This document shows positions 1 through 42,777 of a DNA stretch of 64,000 nucleotides, piece after piece. Origin of the DNA: Erpobdella octoculata (taxonomy: Eukaryota > Annelida > Clitellata > Hirudinida > Erpobdellidae); contig OZ022242.1 in the NCBI GenBank assembly GCA_963978895.1, positions 7,707,851-7,771,850 on the forward strand, written 5' to 3'. The notes beneath the pieces are model-generated. The model worked only from the letters and a program-made list of their open reading frames with translations, had not been told where the DNA came from and did not search any database. The stretch's first letter is position 1. Each line of letters starts with the position of its first letter. The translations under genes were made by a program, and so were the position numbers.

Positions 1-230
1 ATATTTAAAAAAATTAATTTTCTAAAACATTCAAAAACATTTGAACGATATACAGTAATTAAAAAAATAATAGTATAGTATATAGTATATTATATATTAC
101 TTTTGATATATTGATATATTGATATAATTGATATAAGTAAAATAATACTCACTTTTGATTTTGAGAAATCGCGACAACCAACAACGACGGAACAGAAGTC
201 GAAAGCAACTCTAAGCTCGTTAAGCAGCGA

Positions 231-310
231 TATAATTGCATAGATAAAATATTTCTAAAAATTAATTTTCTATAATTGCATAGATAAAATATTTCTTAAA
301 ATTAATTTTC
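231..310. repeat. 40-bp tandem duplication
   Basis: Two adjacent 40-bp copies begin tataattgcatagataaaat and end attaattttc, differing by one base. A related fragment (attaattttctaaaacattc) sits at the very start of the window. It looks like local duplication without coding content. Confidence 0.8.
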
Positions 311-440
311 TAAAAACATTCAAAACAATTTTTTTAAATAAATGAGATTATTTGTTAGGTGGTAAATGTTTATTATGTAAAATTTCGTGCAAATCCCTTC
401 ATTGGTTTTGGCGTTATTAATGAACATACGTTCCCTTTTA

Positions 441-835
<395 letters not shown>

Positions 836-1286
836 ATATATAGTTAAATTCTGTATATTTATATATTTACATTCTGTATATTTATATCAAATTTAAAAAA
901 AATCAACGTATTTTTTAATTTAAGTTTTTATTAACAGAGATACAAAAAACAGATTTAAAATTTGAATTTAAACTTTTTTTCAGAGTTTCCAAAACAAGCC
1001 AATTGATCAGATTGGAAATTCTGGTAAATCTCGAATTGAAATTAAATTTAGACTTTGTTATTGCAAATTGTTTAGACATATTTTGATAAATTCTGATAGC
1101 AACGATTTTTGCCCTATCGACTTTTAAAATACTGAAAACGTAAATGCAATAAAAAGTCTAAAGAACAGACACTCGGGTAACAGCAAAAGTGCCTGCTTCT
1201 TGTGTTTGTACTGGTGTTTACCTTTCCCCAAGTCTCGGTTTTTGAGCTTGATCTTGGACTAAAAGTTTTGTCGAATGTCCGATGCT

Positions 1287-1455
1287 GGGTTGGAACGAAG
1301 TACAATTACTTTGTCACAGTACTTCGTTACTTCTTTAGTTCTTTTACTTGTAACAATTTATGCAGTGTATTTTTGCTTGTACTTTTGTTACTTTTCTGGC
1401 TAACTTTTTTTTACTTTGTAACGAGTTACTTTTATAAAAAAAAGTACAAAAGTAG
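1287..1455. mobile_element. Tol2/hAT-like terminal sequence remnant
   Basis: This AT-rich block has many short motifs of the type aagtac, cttttacttgtaac, gtaacgagttacttttat and agtacaaaagtag. That motif grammar is typical of the ends of Tol2-like hAT elements and recurs in the better preserved element at 21441-22087. No transposase and no clear terminal inverted repeat pair is seen here, so it is only a probable solo end. Confidence 0.35.
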
Positions 1456-2215
1456 TAGGTAGACATGGGAAGGGAATCAGTATCATTAGTTCAAATGAAA
1501 TGATTGAATAATAAATTTTATCGAATAGTTCCTAATATCAAAACAAACAAACTTGACTATCTTTAAACTTGTAGTGCGCCTTTTTCAAAAATTCAAAAGC
1601 GTAATAATTACTAATAATATCACCGACGGCGTGTTTAGAACAGCGCGGCTGAATGTTTAAATTTGGCGTAATCGAAATGGCATCGTCCGGCGTACTAGTA
1701 ATAAAGCTGTTGGAAATGATAAATCTTTATCTCCGTGGCCGCATTTGGATGCTATGATAAAAAAAATTAAATTTGTGTGTTTGTTGTGCACGCCAAAGAC
1801 TAAAGATGTCTCAACCAGTAAATCTCAATTAAGCTTCCGGAAACATGTTGAGATAAGTCTAGCTAGCTCTAGCTCGTCATACAATAGTCAATATTAAATC
1901 TGAAGCTAGCTTTCCTTTTCGGAATACACCACCTGTGGTGCTTTAATTCAATCCGTAATGATATACCTAATTATAAAATGATATAAAATTTCATTAAAAT
2001 TTTTAATTGAAATTATATATTGGCACCATTTGTGGAGTCAGATAAAATATTAGATTAGATATTAGTTAAATTTTTCATAAAAATGGATAAAATTTCTGGT
2101 TCTTTTTTATGTGGTGGCTTTTCAACGACAGCCTTGAGTTTCCACAGTCGTAGTGGTTTACGTTCCTTTTGCTCAAAATGAAATGGAATACATTTTTTTA
2201 CCTTGAAAGTATTAT

Positions 2216-2760
2216 AGATGGATGGATGGATGGATGGATGGATGGATGGATGGATGGATGGATGGATGGATGGATGGATGGATGGATGGATGGATGGATG
2301 GATGGATGGATGGATGGATGGATGGATGGATGGATGGATGGATGGATGGATGGATGGATGGATGGATGGATGGATGGATGGATGGATGGATGGATGGATG
2401 GATGGATGGATGGATGGATGGATGGATGGATGGATGGATGGATGGATGGATGGATGGATGGATGGATGGATGGATGGATGGATGGATGGATGGATGGATG
2501 GATGGATGGATGGATGGATGGATGGATGGATGGATGGATGGATGGATGGATGGATGGATGGATGGATGGATGGATGGATGGATGGATGGATGGATGGATG
2601 GATGGATGGATGGATGGATGGATGGATGGATGGATGGATGGATGGATGGATGGATGGATGGATGGATGGATGGATGGATGGATGGATGGATGGATGGATG
2701 GATGGATGGATGGATGGATGGATGGATGGATGGATGGATGGATGGATGGATGGATGGATG
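2216..2760. repeat. (GATG)n microsatellite, about 545 bp
   Basis: About 136 uninterrupted copies of a 4-bp unit are present. All three + frames are open and would read Met-Asp-Gly-Trp repeats, but there is no support for coding. Perfection over 0.5 kb suggests recent expansion. Confidence 0.97.
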
Positions 2761-2994
2761 ACTATCTTTAGTCTGCCGTCTTTTTTTGGTATCTTTAATA
2801 ATTTATTAATGAAAGAAACTCAGTCTCAAACCAGTTAAAGCAATTGTAAAAAATTAAGTTTATGAATAAATGTAGCACCCCTCACCACAACCCCCCACCC
2901 AAAGAAAACCCCTCATATTTGGAAAAATTGCAGGGCATTCCGATTTGGCCTTTGACTATCTTGAGTTTGCAGTTTTTTTTATATCTTTAAGAAT

Positions 2995-4282
2995 TTATTA
3001 AGACATGATGCTGTTGCTGTTCTTCATAGTAAATTAGAAAAAGTGATCAGAGCCGTGGAGGAACTCCGTGATGGTCAGTCAGAGAACTTGGAGACAAGAG
3101 GTGATGCCGGGTGTCTTTTAGCAAGCATTCTGACCTACAATTTCGTTGTGTATCTTCATTTCTGGGCGCGAGTACTGAAAGAGATTAACGACTCACAGAA
3201 ATACTTACATACTCGTGGCCTAAGACTTGATGCCTGTGCCTTAAAGATGCAGTCGTTCTTGTCTTTCCTGGCCAAAAAGAGAGATTCTGTTATTTTTTGT
3301 TTTGTGAGGAAATGGATATTCCCATGGAAAGACGAATAAGGAAGAAAAAACGCTTGCCTGGAGAAGAGAAAGCAGATATATGACTGACTATGCAACAGGA
3401 AATGCGAATAGAACACCCTGAAGTGATGGATCGACTCACAGCCGAAATTTCCAGACGTACGCAAGAGCTCCGCAATCTTAACATTCACTTTGGCGTTCTG
3501 AAAGCAGCCTATCTTCTAGGCGTAAATAATGATTCTGCAATGAAGGAGAATGTTAATTGTGTGACAAATACATATACAGATGTGAATGCAATTGACTTGC
3601 TTCATGAGATAAAACGATTTCAAACACATGCAAAGAGCTTCTCCGACATAACGGGAGAAGACGTTTCACAGTTTGGATCTTTGGAGATGCTGCAGTGGAT
3701 TGTGAAGTGGACTTTTATTGAATGCTTACCAAATCTCACTAATCTTCTTCGCATTTTCCTTACGATTGGTGTCTCCGTGGCAAGTTGCGAACGCAGCTTC
3801 TCTAAGTAAAAGCTTATAAAAACGTTTCTCCGATCAATCATGACTGGATATTCTTTCCATAGAAAAGGAAGCTGCTGAAAAACTCGATGCTGATGACATC
3901 TTGAGAGATTTTGCAGCCAATTAAGCAAGAAAGATGTGATGCTGTATACTCTTGCATTCCAGTATATTGCGTTCCTGTATACTATTCATGCTTACAATAC
4001 AAATGTACTTTGGTTTAATAAATTCTATTTGGCCAGTTCATAACCAATCAAAGAAGATTCATTGATTCATATAAAATATTAGAGGAAATTAGACAATTCG
4101 CGTGAAAATGTGTGAAAATTGCTTGAAATGTTGCTAAACTTAAAAACGGAGTTACACCTAATTGGTGCTAATGCACACACAAGCAGGTTAGTTTCGGTGA
4201 AGATCCCGAGAAAATTCGTAAAAATTAGGGGCGGCATTTTTCTCCTTCGCCCCTAGTGAAATATTAGGTTACTACGCCACTG
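2995..4282 (+). pseudogene. hAT-superfamily transposase relic (ZMYM1/DUF4371-like), with a candidate right terminal repeat
   Basis: A broken open frame at about 3043-3339 (ILTYNFVVYLHFWARVL, then LAKKRDSVI) shifts into a second frame at 3390-3809. That frame ends with the hAT C-terminal dimerisation signature LTIGVSVASCERSFSK. An in-frame TAA follows at 3808, then KLIKTFLRSIMT. After another shift come the family-typical ILSIEKEAAEKLDADDILRDF at about 3840-3910 and a TAA. At least two frameshifts and two stops make it inactive. The sequence ctacgccactg at 4272-4282 matches the inverted CAGTGGCGTAG ends usual for these hAT elements. No left end was found, because the (GATG)n tract and unrelated sequence lie upstream. 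Confidence 0.75.
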
Positions 4283-5274
4283 GCTTTTGTGAACGGCTCA
4301 CTTTTTCCTTTTCTAAACCAATATTATAGGAATTTCAGTCATTATTTTTTATAAATGTTTGTTTTACAGAAGTTTTGATGTTGTACGAAAGTCATTGTTG
4401 ACGGGGTATTTCTAGTTTCAATATATAATTCTTCATACTTAGTCCTTTATACAGTATGGAATCAATGATTTTTCATAAGAAAAATAAAGTATTCAGTATT
4501 AAACTACATACCCACACACTAAAAATATACAATTTAATATTTTCAGATAATTTGGAAAAAAAACTTACAGTTGCTTTTTTCAACTAGTGATCCTAATATT
4601 TAAATATATGGTAACTTAACTTGGTTGGTAACCATCCAAGCGCTGTGTTCATTATCCTTCATGTTTGATTGTTTATTTTCTCATGTGGTTCTTCGGTAAA
4701 ATCTGAGTATTTTTTGGATAAATGCAGAACTAACTTTGCGTTTTAGATGAATAATATTTTAAAATTCAAGTGTTTTGTCTTTGTGTATGATCGATATGCT
4801 GTATAGTGTCTACTATACAAGTTAAAATATAAAAGTTAAATAAACTAGCTAGTAACTAGTAACTAGTTGACTTTGATGCTTATTAAAATTAAATTTAAAA
4901 CCATTATTATTATAAATGTAATACTTTGTCTATGTTATTTGACTAACCGACTAACCACTAATCTAATAATTCTAATACTAATCAAACTAATCATCTTTTT
5001 AGTAAGTACTATACTATACTACTATTACTATACTATCTATCTATAACTATACTCTATAACTGGTCTATTCTATACTCTATACTTATGACATGTAGAACCA
5101 CAAACTATAACAGACCAGATTTACACCTACAGATATCTTTTAAGTTTTAAGAATTAAGAATATTAAGATGTTTCTTTACTAATTTTAATGCAAGACTGCG
5201 TCTATTTTATGTATGAGCACTTGGTAAATTTAAATTTAAACAAACTTTTATGTGTTATAGCTTGAATACCCAAC
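4283..5274. other. intergenic / 5' flank of CEP78, no gene seen
   Basis: AT-rich sequence with only short-period runs (ctatact/actatac near 5010-5080). A gtgttatag just before 5260 could be a 3' splice site, so a 5' UTR intron for CEP78 is possible. No convincing promoter motif is visible. Confidence 0.5.
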
Positions 5275-12465
<7,191 letters not shown>

Positions 12466-12930
12466 ACAAATTTTTTTTAAATATTTTCTATTGCTGTGAG
12501 TGTCGTAGTGATCTTTTCGGCACATTTCAAGTTAGGTTTCTAAAAATGTGCCTTCTTTAACAAGTACACGTAATAAGTCATTTTTTAAACGTGATGCATC
12601 TTAGTTTTTGTAATCAGGAAAGGATTTTAGAGTATAGGATTTGATTTGTTTATTTTTGCAGTACTTTTTAAATGTAAGCAATTAATTAATGTTAAAATCA
12701 ATGGCATATCCATATGGTCAGCCATGTTTCTTGACCTCACTTTCCTTGATTTGAAAGGCTCCATTTTATCCTACTAAAGCTACATCTATCTGATTCATTT
12801 TGTGATGAAAGAGCACATTAAAACATTTCGAGGCTTAATAATGAGGCTGGAGTTAACTCAGTCAGGATTTTATGTTTAAATAATTGTTTGTGATGCAAAA
12901 TCAATTTATATCCTGATTATGCACTGTAAT

Positions 12931-12936
12931 AATAAA
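12931..12936 (+). terminator. AATAAA, probable CEP78 polyadenylation signal
   Basis: This canonical hexamer lies 466 nt after the CEP78 stop codon, before the convergent patched 3' end. AT-rich sequence makes chance hexamers common. Confidence 0.45.
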
Positions 12937-13686
12937 ATATTATTTAAACAACATTAGAAATTTATTTACAATCATTTTTTCCTTGCTTCATATTATCACA
13001 ATGTTCTATGGTTGGTTGATAGGAATAGCAAGATCAAGTTGCTCAGTCAAAACAATTTTGTACAGATATCATACCTGAATGACCACTTTTTAAAATCTCA
13101 ATCTTTTATTGAATGCAATCTTACACTCGACAGAGCTGTTGGGGGGGTTGCCGAGAAAAAGGTGCCACATGCACTCCAATTGCTAAAGCTACTAAATTTT
13201 GGAGGCTTTTTAGATGCATTATCCTTTCTTAAAAAAGAAAAGACTTTCTCAAATGAAACTAACTGTAAATAATTGAATTCGACTTTCTGTCTCAATGCAA
13301 GTAATGCAAGTATATTAAAGCACGTTAGTACCACAAAGAATGCGACACTGTGGTGAATCAAAACAAGTAGCATTTACTCACATTGTTATTCGATGGTTCA
13401 GCGAAACAAATTGGATGACATAATTAAGGACATGATTATTCTACGTCAATGTTTACCAAATATAATACAACAACAAAAATGGAATGAAGAACATTAGACA
13501 CAGAAGCAGCTGACTACTGATACCTCTCGTGGTGGGAGAAATTTAAGGCAACAACAGAACAATATTTACATGAATGACTGGCGAGGCATCTGAATGATTA
13601 CTGGCTGCCGTGGTAAAATGTCCAAAGATTAGAAAAATACAAAATTGGGACAACTCCCACGTGTGGGTCAACTGTCCACGGTGACA

Positions 13687-13692
13687 TTTATT
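13687..13692 (-). terminator. AATAAA on the minus strand, probable patched polyadenylation signal
   Basis: The plus strand reads TTTATT 144 nt beyond the patched stop codon. This is a reasonable 3' UTR length, but the hexamer is common in AT-rich DNA. Confidence 0.45.
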
Positions 13693-13835
13693 ATTATATC
13701 ATCATTAAACAAGAAAGACTAGAAATATTTTGACCAAACTCATAACATAAGTGGTCTTCAAGCTCACATCAACTTCGAATAATGGATGGGTGGGTCGTAC
13801 CGTCAGTGAACAATTGAAACAAGAAAAACGCATTT

Positions 13836-36868
<23,033 letters not shown>

Positions 36869-37790
36869 GGTGGTCAGGCATTAATTCCGTCCGTCCACGT
36901 CCTTACATGGCTTACATAATCCTCCACCTTCTGTAAACATCGGGATGGAGTAGAAACAAAACATAAAACTTTCACCACTAATTAAAATTAGCAAACTGAA
37001 CGCAAACGACAAGAGAAAATGGCAGTCCAAGTTACTGGTAGAAAACCACGAATTATGGCTTTCAAAACAAGCGAATAGTTATCCACAGATTATAAGACAA
37101 CTTTCAAGAGTAAGAATTTTCCAGGTGATCCATGTAACTTCTTTACTTCAAAACAAAACAAACCTACTTACTTACTACATCTACAAATACAAACTGAGAA
37201 AACAGCACACTGCGAAATATTCCTGATGAAAGAAGCATTGGAAGAAGTTAGTAGTTCACAAAGATGTAAAACTTATTTCAAAAACGTCTGCTAAGATTTC
37301 ACATCGGATTTGATTTAAGAGTACTCCTGGTAGTCCTAAACATTATTTTAACAGTAAAAAAACTAAAATCACGAGAAACGCTCAAGCACCGACTCGCAAC
37401 ACGAAGTCATAGCGATAGTAAACAAAAAATCTCGCAGTCTGTAGTAGTAATGAATTCTACAGGCGGTCTCTTAATAACTTATGCAAAATACCCACAACGC
37501 TAGTGCAGTCAGTAGGGGTTGCGCTTCAGGCTTCTTTGTATATGAAGCTAAAACCGCATTTTTTCAAAACTTCAACTTTTATTAAATTAATTTCTGAGGG
37601 GTCAGACACTAGCTAGCGCATTAGGTTCATTAAGACTCATTCTTTAGCACAATCAAGCCAGTGAATTACTTACTCGAACTTTGTAGCATTCGCCTGACAA
37701 TAAATAAACTCATAATAGGCGTCTCTCTCAAGGTGGTCTTCTAATGACTAAGAATTTTTTTTCTTTTTCCAAAACTTGGCGCACTTGTGC
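36869..37790 (-). promoter_or_regulatory. 5' flank / presumed promoter region of patched
   Basis: Sequence upstream of the patched ATG (36868) is more mixed in composition than the surrounding AT-rich DNA and has no repeats or ORFs. I see no clear TATA box or exact Gli site here. Upstream non-coding exons cannot be excluded. Confidence 0.3.
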
Positions 37791-37818
37791 ATTATATAAA
37801 TAACCTAATGATTGGCAA

Positions 37819-38298
<480 letters not shown>

Positions 38299-38694
38299 TG
38301 TACAACATAGAAGACCCACCAGAAGATAAATTGAAGTAAAAGATTTCACTTCAAAACTGGTTTGTTTACATGGACCGAATTCCACGATCCCAATCGTTTG
38401 CGTTTTCATTAACTCGTTGGTGGTCTCTTCTTATTCATTTTTCTGCTTAACCTTGTTTATATTTTTGGAAGTAGGCGTGGCTTAGCTCAGCCAATAGCGA
38501 TCCAGACTGCGTTGCAAAAGATTTTTGCTCAATGAATGCTATGAAAGAGGTCAGACTGATACAGAACTCTCTCTCTCTATTTAATATATATATAAATCTG
38601 GTAGCCATGCAAAAACCGTGAACAACCCTGTCCAGACGCCGCATTACAAGCGTCATCACCACACACCTCACTCTCACTCAAGCCTAGCCTAGGA

Positions 38695-39071
<377 letters not shown>

Positions 39072-39489
39072 AACTACCAATTTGTTTTATTTCCCAAACA
39101 AAACTACTGGAGATTTATGACTGAGGGTGCGACATATTTTGTGATGTGACAGATGTGTGCGTGATGCTGAGCCGTTTGCAACGACGGTTTGGACGACTAT
39201 TCTAATCTTATAGACTTGGGAGACAAGAACAGAAGCCAAGGAGTGATTGTTGAGTCAAACATAATTTGGTTAAATTCATAGAGATTAATCACAGAGCAAT
39301 TTTCATTCACATAAAACAAGAGATATGCATAAATAAATCCTACTTCTGCCAAACGTTCTTTTTTTGGGTGCGTCGCGTCGTTTTAAAAAGTTGGGGACAT
39401 CTTTCTAGAACGAACTTTTCTTATTTTGCAATCTCAAATATTAAAGTTCGTAACTTGCTTGTATTATATTGAAATGTGCATTTCTTTCT

Positions 39490-40320
39490 ACAATAATTAC
39501 TCATCAACCATATTTTTTATTTGAGTCACATTTGTACATACATCTACGATACTTAAATTTGCCAAAAATGTCATGCCGATATTCAAACAAACAAACTGGT
39601 GGCAAAGTAACTCCAAATCGACTGCGTCAATCGTTTCCTGGTGCACATGCAAGAGCGCGCAATTATTCAAAGGGTTTTGCGTCATCGTCGTTCTCAACCA
39701 TGTCTTTAGGCGACGCAAAGTAAAAAAAAAATTGCTCTTAGGTGGCATTTGAGGTTGGTATTACCAATAGAATCTTTAAAGGACGACTGACTTTGCCAAA
39801 AAGTCATTGAGTTTGTTCTGGTAGCTTCGAAAATTCGGAAGCAACGCTTTGTAAGCTCCGGCAGTTGTGAAAAGCTTCTATTCTGCTCACCATGCGCAGT
39901 TGTAATTCAGACGACGTCTGTCAAATTCTGTATAGACTTTGAGGCACGCTTCACAATCAGGCGGCCAAGCGAGATCTCGGCTTCTCCTTCTGAAGCTAGT
40001 GAGTTTAGAAGTAGATCTTCCAAGATCGCCACTCTACTGTAGATGTTTTTGATCAAAGCGGCGCTCTTATTCAGAAACCACTAAGTCGATGGCTTCGAAG
40101 TAAATTCTTTTAAAATGTTTCTCAAGAGTGAACTCACGAGGATCGGCCGGCGTGTCAGCGTTACCTCCGCGGGCTCCGCGAGACAAGCCTTTAGGCTTTC
40201 TCGAACGTGGAGCTTGAGTTGGTATTCAGAAATGTTTTCCTGAGTACGCACCCAAAGCAGATGGAACCTAATATCGTCTTTGCGTAGAGTCAAGAATCTC
40301 TTCATAATTATAATTTCTTA
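39490..40320 (-). pseudogene. Second hAT-superfamily transposase relic, minus strand
   Basis: Minus-strand reading gives EIYFEAIDLVVS and ERRFDQ (about 40060-40100), then after several stops FFTLRRLKTWLRTTMTQN, LNNCALLHVHQETIDAVDLE (39560-39730). These are the middle and the C-terminal dimerisation region of ZMYM1/TTF-type hAT transposases. Many in-frame stops show it is dead. It differs clearly from the relic at 2995-4282, so it represents another lineage. The frame at 40081-40305 is probably more of the same element but was not recognised. Confidence 0.7.
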
Positions 40321-40929
40321 ACAACAACAACCGTGTTCCAGCCACTGTTTGTGATTTTTTGCAGCATGATGCTCAGCTCATTCAAGCCCGCAACTACGGG
40401 GGTGAAGGGGGCAAAAGTAAAAAAAAACCATGGCATTTAAAAAGTGTGGGAGACAAATACATTGTTGTCCCCACCTCAAAAATTGCGGGGGGCGTGACTC
40501 CATGTTCCCCTATTGTGACGCTTTTTATTTTTCTTATGCTGGTTCATACACCTACGTGGAATTTTTTTACCCTTAACGTTTATTAATTCAACAAGGTTGA
40601 TGAAAAGAGTTATACCTCCGCGAGACAATCAACTTAAAAAAAGTTGTAACCTTCTAACTTATTATTGTGCGATTCCCTGTTTATCTTTCGAAATGGTTTA
40701 AAAACATTTTTATTTAGTAAATGTATCACTAAAAGGCGCTATATAAGTTCATTTTGATTGATTCAATCAATCAATCAGTTGAATTTATATAGCTATTGAT
40801 TATGAGTCACTGTTCAAAACATTCAGAAATATATAAAATAGTGCAAAACAAAAGCTTCTTCAATTTCCATTGATGATGACACTATTGCAAGATTGCAAAA
40901 ACATTGTAACAATTTTAATTAAACGACGC

Positions 40930-40940
40930 CAGTGGCGTCA
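40930..40940 (+). mobile_element. hAT-type terminal repeat CAGTGGCGTCA
   Basis: CAGTGGCGTCA followed by a G-rich stretch (tgagggagtagaggg) looks like the left end of a CAGTGGCG-type hAT element and resembles the inverted end at 4272-4282. No matching right end was found within the next kilobases. Confidence 0.35.
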
Positions 40941-41254
40941 TTTTTTGAGGGAGTAGAGGGATATTAATTGCCCTCCTCAACTATTTCCCGGATTTTTGTT
41001 TGGAAAAGTTAACTAAAAAAATTGTAAGAAAAGTAGCTACGACTACACGCCCCAGGTCATCAGCTATCTTGGGAAGCAAAGTGTATTAGGTTAAAAAAAA
41101 TTGAAACAGTTGGTACGACTAGTCGACTACCATTTTGGGTAACATTTTCCATGGTTTTGCTGAAATGACGCACTACCACGGGTGACAGGTCATTTGATTT
41201 CTATAAATTATTCAACTCCTATTCTCTGTTTTTCGGTTTATCTGTACGCAAATC

Positions 41255-41372
41255 TTGCAAGTAAAATTTAAACCACCTTTCGACTAGCTAGGAAGCTGAA
41301 GCTTTCAGTATAGCTTTATATTGAGTGTATTTGAAATAAAAGTGTGTTGAAAAACTCGGTTTTTTCTTTACT
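41255..41372 (+). repeat. Dispersed repeat, internally deleted copy (partner at 23645-23860)
   Basis: Contains gcaagtaaaatttaaaccac, gactagctaggaag, ctttcagtatagctttatat, gagtgtatttgaaataaaag and gttgaaaaactcg, in the order found reversed at 23645-23860. Confidence 0.7.
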
Positions 41373-41387
41373 TGTTATTTATAAAGA

Positions 41388-41655
41388 TAAAAATACCAGC
41401 GGGGTACCCGGCGTTTTTCTCTTTTGCTCCCGTGTCCTTCCCGTTCCCGGTCGCTTGTCTGTTCCCGCTCATTTTCTAGTTCCCGTTTCCGCTCGTTCTC
41501 CTGCTCATTTTGTGACCAATCTCAATTTTTTCACAAAAACCTTTTTCTATTCACTCTCAAGGTTGTGTGAAATTGTCATTACAATCAGATTAATGGTTTA
41601 GCAATGCATAAAGGACATACATACAAACATACAGTCATTTGCATATATAGACATT
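41388..41655 (+). repeat. Dispersed repeat copy C
   Basis: It starts ataccagcggggtacccggc, contains cgctcattttgtgaccaatc, and ends ctcaaggttgtgtgaaattg, gcaatgcataaaggacatac. This is the best match to copy A (441-835), and together with copies at 8345 and 20166 it defines the family. It lacks the long (TA)n tail of other copies. Confidence 0.65.
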
Positions 41656-42777
41656 TTCTGACTGAAAATCAACGCCGAGCTAAAACGCCTCATCCTAAGA
41701 ACGTGAAATTTGGAACTTATATTACTTTTATAGCTTAAGCACCCACTAAGAAAAGGTTTTTGAAAATTCACTCCTGAGATAAGACAGGAAAAAGTGAACC
41801 AATAAAAAAACGTTGTAAAATGAAGTATCTAGATTCTTCTTAAAAATAAAGATATTTGTTTTACCATTTTTTGAAAATATGGTTTCTGGGACCCCAAATG
41901 TTGGGCGGAAAATAGGTTTATTTTTTTTTTTTTAGAATAACTGCTGCTCAAATACTGTAAGTACTACAGTTGTAAAAAATTAAATTAGTATTTACTCAAG
42001 AAATAAAGATATATGTTTTACCAATTTTTGATAATTTGGTTTCCAGGACCTTAAACGTGTGGTGGAAAAAATATTAGCTTGAAAACCAAAAATGTGAGTT
42101 TTGCAATTTACTTAGTACCAAGATTACTCTTACAAAATACGTATTTTAATAATTTTTGAAAATTCGGTTTCCAGGACTTCATATAACTTTTTCTCTGGAG
42201 TTTGCTCAACTACATTTTCGTTTGTACCCAATACCCACTATATTCGCTGCAAAATTGTGCAAGGAAAATAACGATCATTTGCTTTATATTCTGAAAGTTA
42301 CTAATCCAATGAAGTTTATATAAAAAAATCTATTGTATTCATAGCTTATACATAACAATTATTACTCATCATACAAAATCAGCAATAGTTCACAATTTGA
42401 AATTGTGCAACTTTACAAATGCTAAATCAGGAATGCTATAAAGAAAAAACACATGGGCACAGAAAAAATTTCAATTTTTTACAAATACACCACATCATGC
42501 AGTCAACCCCATTGCGACTGGCCAGTGATCCTCACAACTTTCTTCTCCAAAAATTGATCACTTCCAAACAATTACAACTAAACAAAGTCTTTAACTCATC
42601 ATCATAAAACATACCAGAAATTGAGTAGATGAAACAGTCAACCAGCCTGTTTGCTATTTTAAATTGTACTTCAAATTTGAGTAAAGGATGCATTACAATT
42701 CAATCAATATAAAAAATATAAAAAAAAAACAAAACAAGACTGTTTGCCATCTGTTTCAGCTGGTTGTTAGAATTTGG
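41656..42777. repeat. MOGS 3' flank with a degenerate repeat of about 130-160 bp
   Basis: Three related blocks at about 41845-41910, 42002-42070 and 42134-42190 share aataaagatat, ttttaccaatttttgaaaat and ggtttccaggac. There is no gene. It reads as an old tandem or internally repetitive element. Confidence 0.55.

Larger units (their letters stand above)
12466..13835. other. convergent intergenic region (CEP78 3' / patched 3')
   Basis: This 1.37-kb space holds the 3' UTRs of two tail-to-tail genes. Short open frames at 13012-13373 read no recognisable protein. Nothing else is supported. Confidence 0.6.

Noticed and set aside
2169..2838. 200-aa open frames reading Met-Asp-Gly-Trp repeats
   Set aside because: They are translations of a perfect (GATG)n array, open in all frames, with no conserved flanking protein.
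13788..13800. Gli-like atgggtgggtcg near the patched 3' end
   Set aside because: An extra G breaks the 9-bp consensus.
38460..38500. GC-box and CCAAT-like motifs (ggcgtggc, gccaatagcg) as a promoter
   Set aside because: No gene starts nearby on either strand that I can support, and the motifs are short enough to be chance.
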